A stretch of 64,000 bases of DNA from Herbaspirillum sp. WKF16 (GCF_028993615.1 NZ_CP118632.1:620001-684000); one strand, 5' to 3'. Shown: positions 43,858 to 51,147, counted from the first letter of the stretch. Program-made: numbers and translations. The notes: generated from the letters alone by a model not told the origin.

Positions 43858-43884
43858 ATATGATTAAATTTAAATTAATCATAC
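43858..43884. promoter_or_regulatory. NikR-like operator upstream of the NiCoT permease gene
   Basis: ATATGA-N15-TCATAC with symmetric arms ATATGATTAA / TTAATCATAC, 50 bp upstream of the ATG at 43808. Same half-sites and spacing as the box at 40034-40060. Confidence 0.7.
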
Positions 43885-43957
43885 TAGCTATTTCCTAGGA
43901 TTGGGCATCCAGGTCGGAAGAGCGATCCTCAGTCAACGACCTTTGCGCATCCATGAA

Positions 43958-43983
43958 GGTCCGCTTCCGGCCAGGAGCGGTCA
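43958..43983. repeat. Short palindromic repeat, copy 4
   Basis: GTCCGCTTCC / GGCCAGGAGCGGTC forms an imperfect palindrome. Its AGGAG sits 8 bp before the TTG start of the following small gene and could serve as its ribosome site. Confidence 0.65.
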
Positions 43984-43986
43984 ACC

Positions 43987-44316
43987 TTGAACCCAGCGAT
44001 GCTCAAGAAAATGCACCCAGAAATTGAATTGCTCTTGCTAAGGCTTCGTGAGGCTACGCAGCTATTGCAGGCCCACCAGAACATTGAATGGGCTGATTGG
44101 CTTATGACAGATGCTCGCATGATTCTGCAATTAGATTTCTACGGAATCGAGCATCTTTTAAGCGCATTCGGAGGAATGGGAAGCTTGAATGATGTTGTTC
44201 TGCAGCGTTATGACGGAAACAGTTTGATAGTGCCATCTGCAGAAAACGAACAATTTTCAGTATTGCGGCAAGAAATCTATTCGCTTGCTAGCAAATTGAA
44301 ATCCGAAGAATTTTAA
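43987..44316 (+). CDS. Small DUF6966-like protein of unknown function
   Basis: A 109-residue protein from TTG 43987 (ATG 43999 is the alternative; AGGAG is positioned for the TTG). It is helical and rich in leucine, with the segment WADWLMTDARMILQLDFYGIEHLLSAFGGMGSLNDVVL in pieces. YGIEHLLSAFGGMGSLND is the part I associate with DUF6966 proteins; function unknown. Base composition is lower in G+C than its neighbours. It is flanked directly by two palindromic repeats, like a mobile cassette. Confidence 0.7.
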   Translation: MNPAMLKKMHPEIELLLLRLREATQLLQAHQNIEWADWLMTDARMILQLDFYGIEHLLSAFGGMGSLNDVVLQRYDGNSLIVPSAENEQFSVLRQEIYSLASKLKSEEF

Positions 44317-44344
44317 GGACCGCAGTCGGCCAGGAGCTGACTTC
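44315..44344. repeat. Short palindromic repeat, copy 5
   Basis: GGACCGCAGTCGGCCAGGAGCTGACTTC, read in two halves, starts at the stop codon of the DUF6966-like gene and resembles copy 4. Confidence 0.6.
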
Positions 44345-44347
44345 CGT

Positions 44348-44375
44348 GTCCGACCAACTTTAATCATTGTGGTCA
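44348..44375 (+). repeat. 28-bp repeat A (GTCCGACCAACTT type)
   Basis: Begins GTCCGACCAACTTTAATCAT. It is the inverted partner of repeat B over 22 bases with one mismatch, and recurs in direct orientation as repeat D at 46761. Confidence 0.75.
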
Positions 44376-44381
44376 CAACAC

Positions 44382-44409
44382 TGACTGCAATGATTAAAGC
44401 TGGTCGGAC
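44382..44409 (-). repeat. 28-bp repeat B (inverted)
   Basis: On the minus strand begins GTCCGACCAGCTTTAATCAT. With repeat A it forms a 62-bp stem-loop (44348-44409). Confidence 0.75.
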
Positions 44410-44410
44410 C

Positions 44411-44428
44411 CGAATAAATTTGGTCGGA
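44411..44428 (-). repeat. Partial repeat C (inverted)
   Basis: Minus strand TCCGACCAAATTTATTCG; the first part of the same unit, directly adjoining repeat B. Confidence 0.6.
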
Positions 44429-44667
44429 AATTGAAGCCCCGTTAAGAAGCTTTGCTATCGCTGGGGTGGATTCTTAAGAGCCAGTGGCCGACTCATCGGG
44501 AGTCGGGAACTTCCGGTAAGCACGGCGAGGTCATTGTTGTATTTATGGAAATCCTGATACATTCCATTTGCGCAGTTTTTCTGTGCAATCAGAGAAATTC
44601 AGAATGTCGTAACACGATGGGCGCAATAGCGATAACTAACAATTAAACCCACGAATGGGGGCCGGAA
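44429..44667. other. Leader of the DUF262 gene, AT-rich, no gene recognised
   Basis: Contains a short inverted repeat CCGACTC-N5-GAGTCGG (44488-44506) and the 13-base GATAACTAACAAT string shared with 29005-29017. No convincing ORF. Confidence 0.4.
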
Positions 44668-46653
44668 TTGGATAACAATCTTCTACCTATTGCCAAGATA
44701 TTTTCCCAAAATCTTTTTCGCATTCCCGATTATCAACGCGGCTATGCGTGGACACGTAAGCACATTAAAGATTTTTGGATGGACATAGTTCAGCTCGAGG
44801 ATAAAAAAAACCACTATACGGGGGTGCTAACTCTTGAGGAAGCCTCTGAAGAGGCGTACTCAAAATGGAATGAGGATCTCTGGATCATCAATTCTAAGAG
44901 TTTCGTACCTTACTATGTTGTGGATGGCCAGCAGAGGCTTACATCCATAATCATATTGCTTCAGGTTATCACTGAGCACTTGTCAGATGGGGACTTGCTT
45001 AACTTCGATACCAAAGAAGAGATTAGGCGCAAGTATATTTTCCTGTCCAAAGACAGGGATATTTCCCGATCCTATATTTTTGGGTATGAGAAGGACAATC
45101 CGAGTTATGAGTATCTAAAAACTCATATTTACCAAGAAAGCTCTGACAGTCACAGCACCAATGAAGAAACGATTTATACGAAAAATCTGAAGCGAGCCAA
45201 AGAGTTCTTCGAAAATGAAATAGAGAAGCTCGGGAAGAAAGAAATTGAATCCGTCTTCAGAAAAGTTACTCAGAATTTCCTTTTTAATATTTATACAATT
45301 TCACGCGATATTGATGTGTTCGTCGCGTTCGAGACAATGAATAACCGCGGGAAGCCGCTATCTCATTTGGAGTTGTTAAAAAACCGCCTAATTTATCTCT
45401 CAACTAAGTTTGACGTTGACGACGTACAAAAGAATCGGTTGAGGTCGGTTGTTAATGAGTGTTGGAAAACTCTTTACCACTTTTTAGGGAAGAACCAGAA
45501 TCGCCCTATTGATGACGACGACTTTCTTCTGGCCCATTTCTTTATCTACTTTTCCGTTGCGTTAATAGAGAAGTCTAAGGAAGAAAGTAGCTATCCTCTG
45601 TGGTACTTCACGAAGGAGGATAGTTATAAGGACCTCTTGCTAGAAGACATTTTTTCTACGCGTAGATTAACCGACGATCATCCGAAGCTCGGAAAGCTTG
45701 ATGTGGCGCGTGTGTATGAGTACGCACATGATATCAAGGCGGCAGTAAAGCTCTATTACGAGCTGCAAAATCCTGGAGAATCTACAGCTCTGAGGAGTGA
45801 AGAGAAGGTGTGGTTGGAGCGAATTGCTCGCCATAATGCCCATGGTGCCCTCATTCTTTTGTTTGCTTTTTATCGTGTCAAAGGGACTAAGTGGCAAACA
45901 AAGGTGGAATTCTTAAAAGAATTTGATAGGTTATTGCTTTTCTCAGCTGGACGACGCGGAGTACACGACATAAATATAGAAAAGCTTGCCTTGGAAGTTA
46001 TTCGCGGAGAAAAAAACGTGCATGAGGCGATCGGCGAGATTGCTCGAGTAAATGAACTGTATTTTTCATCCACTGAGTTTCACGATGCTATTTCAAGCCT
46101 TGGAAAATCTACAAACGGGTTTTATGGCTGGAAAGCGACCCGATATTTTCTTTTCGAGTATGAGCAGTCCTTGCTTGAAACGGCGAAGGCGGACCGAAAA
46201 AAGTTGGATTGGGAGGAGTTCTCGAAAGAGGGCTATAACTCCGACTATCGCAGCATCGAACACATTTATCCTCAAAAAGCCACGCATTCATATTGGAAAG
46301 AAAAATTCACTCTTTACAGTGTGAAACAGCGAAACACTCTGAGAAATTCAATTGGTAATCTTTTGCCACTTTCAACGCCGAAGAATGCTTCACTCGGGAA
46401 CAAGTCTTTTGAGGAGAAGAAGGGCAACTCGGAGAAAAGCGTCGGTTATGCGTATGGTTGCTACAGCGAGATCGAAGTATCGCGATTGGCTGATTGGACT
46501 GCAAAAGAAATTGTTTCCAGGGGAGTCAGGCTGCTCACCTTCATGGAGCGCCGCTGGGGAGTGAAACTTGGGGATGAGCAGGCCAAGATTCACATCTTGG
46601 GCCTCGAATTTGTAGCCACTGTTCGGAAAGCAGCTTCGGATATTTTTACCTGA
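44668..46653 (+). CDS. DUF262/DUF1524 (GmrSD-like) protein, putative anti-phage nuclease
   Basis: A 661-residue protein from TTG 44668; an in-frame stop at 44644 and a GGGGGC run upstream limit the choice. The N-terminal DUF262 (ParB-like nucleotide-hydrolysis) domain shows FRIPDYQRGYAWT and VDGQQRLTSIIILL. The C-terminal DUF1524 HNH-type domain shows YRSIEHIYPQKA, RNSIGNLLPLS and NASLGNKSFEEKK. This is the GmrS-GmrD order of type IV modification-dependent restriction, as one chain. Codon use is strikingly AT-rich beside its neighbours, implying horizontal gain. Cytoplasmic; likely cuts modified phage DNA. Confidence 0.88.
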   Translation: MDNNLLPIAKIFSQNLFRIPDYQRGYAWTRKHIKDFWMDIVQLEDKKNHYTGVLTLEEASEEAYSKWNEDLWIINSKSFVPYYVVDGQQRLTSIIILLQVITEHLSDGDLLNFDTKEEIRRKYIFLSKDRDISRSYIFGYEKDNPSYEYLKTHIYQESSDSHSTNEETIYTKNLKRAKEFFENEIEKLGKKEIESVFRKVTQNFLFNIYTISRDIDVFVAFETMNNRGKPLSHLELLKNRLIYLSTKFDVDDVQKNRLRSVVNECWKTLYHFLGKNQNRPIDDDDFLLAHFFIYFSVALIEKSKEESSYPLWYFTKEDSYKDLLLEDIFSTRRLTDDHPKLGKLDVARVYEYAHDIKAAVKLYYELQNPGESTALRSEEKVWLERIARHNAHGALILLFAFYRVKGTKWQTKVEFLKEFDRLLLFSAGRRGVHDINIEKLALEVIRGEKNVHEAIGEIARVNELYFSSTEFHDAISSLGKSTNGFYGWKATRYFLFEYEQSLLETAKADRKKLDWEEFSKEGYNSDYRSIEHIYPQKATHSYWKEKFTLYSVKQRNTLRNSIGNLLPLSTPKNASLGNKSFEEKKGNSEKSVGYAYGCYSEIEVSRLADWTAKEIVSRGVRLLTFMERRWGVKLGDEQAKIHILGLEFVATVRKAASDIFT

Positions 46654-46710
46654 GATGAATATCCTCCCGAATACGGTCTATTCACCTCTGTGAAGGTGGC
46701 CACGAAATAG

Positions 46711-46732
46711 AAAGCCCGCATCTGCGGGCTTT
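46711..46732 (+). terminator. Terminator of DUF262 gene
   Basis: AAAGCCCGCA-TC-TGCGGGCTTT followed by CTT, 57 bp past the stop codon. Confidence 0.8.
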
Positions 46733-46760
46733 CTTGCTTCTGTCAGCGGACGGTCATCAT

Positions 46761-46787
46761 GTCCGACAACTTTATTCGTTGCAGTCA
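46761..46787 (+). repeat. Repeat D (GTCCGACAACTT type)
   Basis: GTCCGACAACTTTATTCGTTGCAGTCA in two parts: GTCCGACAACTT and TATTCGTTGCAGTCA. Direct repeat of unit A, on the far side of the DUF262 gene and its terminator. Confidence 0.65.
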
Positions 46788-46903
46788 TCGATTGAATATT
46801 TGCACCCACTTGCCCCACCTAATTGCGTCTAAAAGCACAAAGTAATTGCATTTCAAACGCCCCACCATTTGCGCGGCTGCGCCACCATCGAATTAACCGG
46901 GAA

Positions 46904-46929
46904 CGGCAGCAACCGGCCAATTGCAGACC
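46904..46929. repeat. Short palindromic repeat, copy 6 (degenerate)
   Basis: GGCAGCAACCGGCCAATTGCAGACC; on the other strand it reads GGTCTGCAATTGGCCGG, matching the CGGCC-centred family. Confidence 0.4.
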
Positions 46930-46952
46930 TCAACTAGCGAGAATGATCATTA

Positions 46953-47004
46953 GTGTTCCAAAAGCAAAAGCCACAAGAGAAGGTGGCTTTTGCTTTTGGA
47001 ACAC
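46953..47004. repeat. Large perfect hairpin downstream of amt
   Basis: Two perfect 22-bp arms (46953-46974 and 46983-47004; left arm begins GTGTTCCAAAAGC) with an 8-bp loop. It follows amt on the minus strand at 109 bp. No T-run on either side. Confidence 0.85.
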
Positions 47005-47045
47005 TTGTCTTGCGACAAAGAAATCAGCAGGGTCTCAAATCCTTT

Positions 47046-47097
47046 TGCAGACTTTGCGCTTTCATGCAGACTTTATTTTCCGAATACAGACTTTATT
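47046..47097. repeat. Three spaced copies of TGCAGACTTTA
   Basis: TGCAGACTTT at 47046, TGCAGACTTTA at 47065 and TACAGACTTTA at 47085, spaced 19-20 bp, just after the amt stop codon (minus strand). Confidence 0.6.
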
Positions 47098-47112
47098 GTT
47101 AATTATCATCAG

Positions 47113-48315
47113 TCACCAACTGGTCTCCCGCTCCGCGGTCGACGAGATCTTGTGGATGGCGAGGTCGGCGCCTTCGAATTCCTGTTCCGGATCGAGGCGG
47201 ATGCCGACCGCTTTCTTCAGCGCGCCGTAGACGATCCAGCCGCCGGCCGCGGCGATGGCGATGCCCATGGCGCTGCCGATCAGCTGCGACATGAGCGATA
47301 CGCCGCCGCGCCCGCCCAGCGCCTGCAGGCCGAAGATGCCGGCGGCCAGTCCGCCCCACAGGCCGCACAGGCCGTGCAGCGGCCACACGCCGAGCACATC
47401 GTCGATCTTCCACTTGTTCTGGGTGCGGGTGAACATCCACACGAAGATGATGCCGGCGATGACGCCGGTGGCCAGCGCGCCCAGCGGGTGCATCAGGTCG
47501 GAGCCGGCGCACACCGCCACCAGGCCGGCCAGCGGGCCGTTGTAGGCGAAGCCGGGGTCGTTCCTGCCCATCAGCAGCGCCGCCAGCGTGCCCCCTGCCA
47601 TGGCCATGAGCGAGTTCATGGCGACCAGGCCGTTCATCTTGTCCAGCGTCTGTGCGCTCATCACGTTGAAGCCGAACCAGCCCACCGTCAGGATCCATGC
47701 GCCCAGCGCCAGGAAGGGAATGTTCGACGGCGGGTGCGCGGCGACCGCGCCTTCCTTGCTGTAGCGGCCGCGGCGTGCGCCCAGCAGCAGCACCGCCGGC
47801 AGCGCGATCCAGCCGCCTACCGCGTGGACCACGATGGAGCCGGCGAAGTCATGGAACTCGGCGCCGAAGGTGGCGGCCAGCCAGGCCTGCACGCCGAAGT
47901 GCTGGTTCCAGGCGATGCCTTCGAAGAAGGGGTAGACCAGCCCCACCAGCACGGCGGTTGCCGCCAGCTGCGGGTTGAACTTGGAGCGCTCGGCGATGCC
48001 GCCCGAGATGATCGCCGGGATGGCGGCGGCGAAGGTCAACAGGAAGAAGAACTTCACCAGCTCGAAGCCGCTTCTCTGGGCCAGCGTCTCGGCGCCGGCG
48101 AAGAAGGACACGCCGTAGGCGACGTAGTAGCCGATGAAGAAGTAGACGATGGTCGAGACCGCGAAGTCGGCCAGGATTTTGACCAGGGCATTGACCTGGT
48201 TTTTCTTGCGCACGGTGCCCAGCTCAAGGAATGCGAAGCCGGCGTGCATGGCCAAAATCATGATGGCGCCCAGCAGGATGAACAGCGCGTCTGCGCCGTT
48301 TTTGTGATCTTCCAC
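47113..48315 (-). CDS. amt: Ammonium transporter, Amt family
   Basis: The GTG at 48315 (VEDHKNGADALFILLG) has GGGAG 8 bp upstream and matches the usual mature start. The 400-residue, 11-TM protein carries the Amt signature DFAGSIVVHAVGGWIALP, with the first pore histidine, and the late segment HGLCGLWGGLAAGIFG, with the second twin-His position. It conducts ammonium across the inner membrane. No glnK lies beside it, though glnK-amt pairs are common. A sigma-54 promoter and NtrC-like site lie upstream. Confidence 0.95.
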   Translation of the reverse strand: MEDHKNGADALFILLGAIMILAMHAGFAFLELGTVRKKNQVNALVKILADFAVSTIVYFFIGYYVAYGVSFFAGAETLAQRSGFELVKFFFLLTFAAAIPAIISGGIAERSKFNPQLAATAVLVGLVYPFFEGIAWNQHFGVQAWLAATFGAEFHDFAGSIVVHAVGGWIALPAVLLLGARRGRYSKEGAVAAHPPSNIPFLALGAWILTVGWFGFNVMSAQTLDKMNGLVAMNSLMAMAGGTLAALLMGRNDPGFAYNGPLAGLVAVCAGSDLMHPLGALATGVIAGIIFVWMFTRTQNKWKIDDVLGVWPLHGLCGLWGGLAAGIFGLQALGGRGGVSLMSQLIGSAMGIAIAAAGGWIVYGALKKAVGIRLDPEQEFEGADLAIHKISSTAERETSW

Positions 48316-48366
48316 CTGAAAATCTCCCAAAAATTGTGCAACTCAAGAATCGAAAGCCCGGATTAA

Positions 48367-48382
48367 AGCAAGTTTCGTTCCA
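48367..48382 (-). promoter_or_regulatory. Sigma-54 promoter of amt
   Basis: Minus strand TGGAACG-N4-TTGCT matches TGGCACG-N4-TTGCW, with the invariant GG-N10-GC spacing; 52 bp upstream of the GTG. Confidence 0.85.
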
Positions 48383-48457
48383 TTTTGGTGAAAATTGTGC
48401 AGGTGTTTGATTTTAAAACCTTATTGCTGGAAGTTTCTTGCCGGGAAGATCGTGATT

Positions 48458-48474
48458 TGCACGAACTTCGTGCG
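48458..48474. promoter_or_regulatory. NtrC-like enhancer site
   Basis: TGCACGAACTTCGTGCG, a perfect GCACGAA-C-TTCGTGC dyad that fits the NtrC consensus TGCAC-N7-GTGCA except for the last base, about 75-90 bp upstream of the sigma-54 promoter. Confidence 0.65.
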
Positions 48475-48638
48475 AAACGGCCGGCTCGCCGGAGGGCGGG
48501 AGACTTTTTGGTGCGTCGATGGGATGGCCTGGAAATCTCCACAATCCATGAAAATCGTGGCAAGCACGGCCGGTTTCATCGAACGGTCACACCCGATTGC
48601 TAGATTGCAACGTCCTCATCCAGCCCACGGGAGTTGCC

Positions 48639-50264
48639 ATGCCAGACCACAAGGATCCAGCTGATCGCGGCCGCCGCCGCTTCCTGCGCGACAGCGCCGT
48701 CGCCACCGCCGGGGCCGGCGCGTTGATTGCCGGCATGTCGCCGGCACAAGGGCAGTCCGCCGCCATCGTTACGTCGCAGCGATTGCGTCCGCAACTGCCG
48801 GCCGGCGTGATGAGCGGCGACGTTACCGGCGACTCGGCCATCGTCTGGAGCCGCGCCGACCGCAACGCGCGCATGCTGATCGAATATGCCGCCGATGAGA
48901 GTTTCGCCGACACCATCCGTCTCCAGGGACCGCTGGCGCTGGCGCGCAACGACTACACCGCGCGCATGGACCTGCGCGGCCTGCCCGCCGGCCGGCGCGT
49001 GTACTACCGCGTACGCTTCCAGGACCTGACGCATGAGTCGGCGCTGAGCGAGCCGGTGTCGGGCAGCCTGATGGTGCCGGCCGGCGCCCAGGAGGGCGCC
49101 GTCAGGGATGTCAGCTTTGCCTACTCCGGCGACGAGGCCGGCCAGGGTTGGGGCATCAACGAGGCCTGGGGCGGCTACCGCATCTATGAAAGCATGCGCC
49201 GTTTCCGTCCCGACTTCTTCATCCACTCGGGCGACCAGATCTACGCCGATGCTCCGATCCAGGCCGAGGTGAAGCTGGACGACGGCAGCCTGTGGCGCAA
49301 CCTGGTCACCGAGGCCAAGTCGAAGGTGGCGCAGACGCTGGAAGATTACCGCGGCAATTTCGCCTACAACATGCTGGACGCCAACAAGCGCCGCTTCTGC
49401 GCGGAGGTGCCGTTCCTGGTGCAGTGGGACGATCATGAGGTGCGCAACAACTGGTATCCGGGGCAGGTGATCGGCAAGGAGGAGACGCGCTACGGCGAGC
49501 GCAGCCTGGATGTGCTGGCGGCGCGGGCGCGCCAGGCGATGTTCGAGCACAACCCTTTCCGCATCGACGGCGCCGATCCGCAGCGCGTCTACCGCGCCTT
49601 CAGGCACGGCCCCTTGCTGGAGGTGTTCATGCTGGACGAGCGCAGTTATCGGGGCGCCAACTCGGCCAATCGCCAGCAGGGCGGGCGCGGCGCCGATTTC
49701 CTCGGCCCGCAGCAGATGCGCTGGATCAAGCAGGCGCTGTTGCGTTCACGCTCGGTGTGGAAGGTGATCGCCAGCGACATGCCGATCTCCATCGTGGTGC
49801 CGGACCTCAACGCCGACGTGCCCAAGGGCACCTTCGAGGCCTGGGCCAACGCCGACAACGGCAAGCCGTCGGGGCGCGAGCTGGAGGTGGCCGAGCTGCT
49901 GCGCTTCATCAAGCGGCACGACATCAAGAACGTGGTGTGGGTGACGGCCGACGTGCACTACGCCTCGGCCACGCATTACGCGCCGGAGCGCGCGCAGTTC
50001 ACCGATTTCAAGCCGTTCTGGGAATTCGTCGGCGGCCCGCTCAACGCCGGCACCTTCGGACCCGGCGAGATCGACCGGACCTTTGGGCCGGAGGTGCGCT
50101 TCGTCGGCATTCCGGCCGACATGAAGCAGAACCGCTCGCCGGCCGACCTGTTCCAGTTCTTCGGCATCGGAAAGATCGATGCGAAGACCCGGGCCCTGAC
50201 GATGTCGCTGCACGACGTCGACGGCCGCGAGCTCTACAAGGTCGAGTTGCCGCCGGAGGCCTGA
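48639..50264 (+). CDS. phoD: Alkaline phosphatase D (PhoD) family protein, Tat-exported
   Basis: The ATG at 48639 has GGGAG upstream. The 541-residue product has a twin-arginine signal (GRRRFLRDSAVATAGAGALIAG). A fibronectin-like N-terminal domain follows (PQLPAGVMSGDVTGDSAIVWSRAD), then the metallophosphatase core: SYSGDEAGQG-type entry, FFIHSGDQIYAD, VQWDDHEVRNNW, and VWVTADVHYASATHY. Phosphodiesterase/phosphatase acting in the periplasm. No Pho box was recognised. Divergent from amt. Confidence 0.9.
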   Translation: MPDHKDPADRGRRRFLRDSAVATAGAGALIAGMSPAQGQSAAIVTSQRLRPQLPAGVMSGDVTGDSAIVWSRADRNARMLIEYAADESFADTIRLQGPLALARNDYTARMDLRGLPAGRRVYYRVRFQDLTHESALSEPVSGSLMVPAGAQEGAVRDVSFAYSGDEAGQGWGINEAWGGYRIYESMRRFRPDFFIHSGDQIYADAPIQAEVKLDDGSLWRNLVTEAKSKVAQTLEDYRGNFAYNMLDANKRRFCAEVPFLVQWDDHEVRNNWYPGQVIGKEETRYGERSLDVLAARARQAMFEHNPFRIDGADPQRVYRAFRHGPLLEVFMLDERSYRGANSANRQQGGRGADFLGPQQMRWIKQALLRSRSVWKVIASDMPISIVVPDLNADVPKGTFEAWANADNGKPSGRELEVAELLRFIKRHDIKNVVWVTADVHYASATHYAPERAQFTDFKPFWEFVGGPLNAGTFGPGEIDRTFGPEVRFVGIPADMKQNRSPADLFQFFGIGKIDAKTRALTMSLHDVDGRELYKVELPPEA

Positions 50265-51062
50265 TCAGCCGGGGCCGGCGAGCTTGCGCGAAATGTCGGC
50301 GCAGGTGTCCAGCAGGGGGCGGATGTAGGTCGCCTGCGCATCCTGCTGGCGCCGGAACAGCGGAATGCTGATGCTGATGCAGGCCGCCGGCACGCCGTCG
50401 GGGCCCATGATGGCGGCGCCGTAGCAGAAGATCTGCGCCTCGTTCTCTTCGCGGTCCTCGGCGTAACCGCGCCGTTGCGTGTCGCCGATCTCGGCGCGCA
50501 GCGCGGCCACATCGGTGATGGTGTGTTCGGTGAAGCGCTCCATGCGGATGGCGCCCATCAGGCGTTCACGCCGCTCCTCGTCCAGGCCGGCCAGGTAGGC
50601 CTTGCCGACCGAGCTTGAGTAAAGCGTCACGCGCGTGCCGATGCGCGAGGTCATGCGCACCGCCTGCGGGCTTTCCAGCTTCTCGATGTAGACCATGCCG
50701 GCGTCGCTGGGCAGGGCCAGGTGCACCGTCTCGCGGGTGGCGTCGCGCAGCGCGCGCAGGCTGTCGATGGCAGTGGCGCGGATGTCGCTGCGGTCCCAGG
50801 CGCGGCTGGCCAGGTTGATCAGGCGCGGGCCGACTTCGAACTGCCGGGTGCGCGGATTTTCCACTACCATGCCTTCGGCCATCAGCGCGGCCAGGATGCG
50901 GTAGACGGTGGGGCGCGGATAGCCCGACAGCGCGGCCAGCTGGGCGATGCTCAGCGGCGCGTCCTGGTCGGCGATCAGCTGCAGCACGGCCACGAACTTG
51001 GAGAAGGCGGCGGTGCCGGCGATCTTGGTCTGGTCTTCCGTGGCTTTGTCTTGTGCGGGCAT
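50265..51062 (-). CDS. IclR family transcriptional regulator
   Basis: The ATG at 51062 (MPAQDKATED) is preferred over TTG 51104 because a TATAAT box lies at 51105-51110 on the minus strand, placing transcription start near the TTG. The 265-residue protein has a winged HTH (FVAVLQLIADQDAPLSIAQLAALSGYPRPTVYRILAAL in pieces) and an effector domain (VHLALPSDAGMVYIEKLESPQAVRM, GRPYSEDREENEAQ-like centre). It follows a terminator and the SDR/MFS/SDR/cupin genes on the same strand and probably controls them. Confidence 0.9.
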   Translation of the reverse strand: MPAQDKATEDQTKIAGTAAFSKFVAVLQLIADQDAPLSIAQLAALSGYPRPTVYRILAALMAEGMVVENPRTRQFEVGPRLINLASRAWDRSDIRATAIDSLRALRDATRETVHLALPSDAGMVYIEKLESPQAVRMTSRIGTRVTLYSSSVGKAYLAGLDEERRERLMGAIRMERFTEHTITDVAALRAEIGDTQRRGYAEDREENEAQIFCYGAAIMGPDGVPAACISISIPLFRRQQDAQATYIRPLLDTCADISRKLAGPG

Positions 51063-51104
51063 GGAGGCGGCTGGGTTCGTTGCGGAGTCGTGGTTCGGCG
51101 GCAA

Positions 51105-51110
51105 ATTATA
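51105..51110 (-). promoter_or_regulatory. -10 box of the IclR gene
   Basis: TATAAT on the minus strand, about 43 bp before the ATG. No clear -35 box was recognised. Confidence 0.35.
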
Positions 51111-51147
51111 GCGGAGCGCATTTGCCGCCCATGGGCGTTGCCATCAT

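Noticed and set aside
44348..44409. Integron attC site
   Set aside because: The stem-loop of repeats A and B lacks the attC core pairs (RYYYAAC / GTTRRRY) in the right positions, and no integrase gene is in the window.
46990..48366. Long open frame antisense to amt
   Set aside because: Shadow of a strongly conserved transporter gene; composition is typical of antisense high-GC frames.
48475..48638. Pho box upstream of phoD
   Set aside because: No CTGTCAT-type direct repeat could be found in the promoter region.
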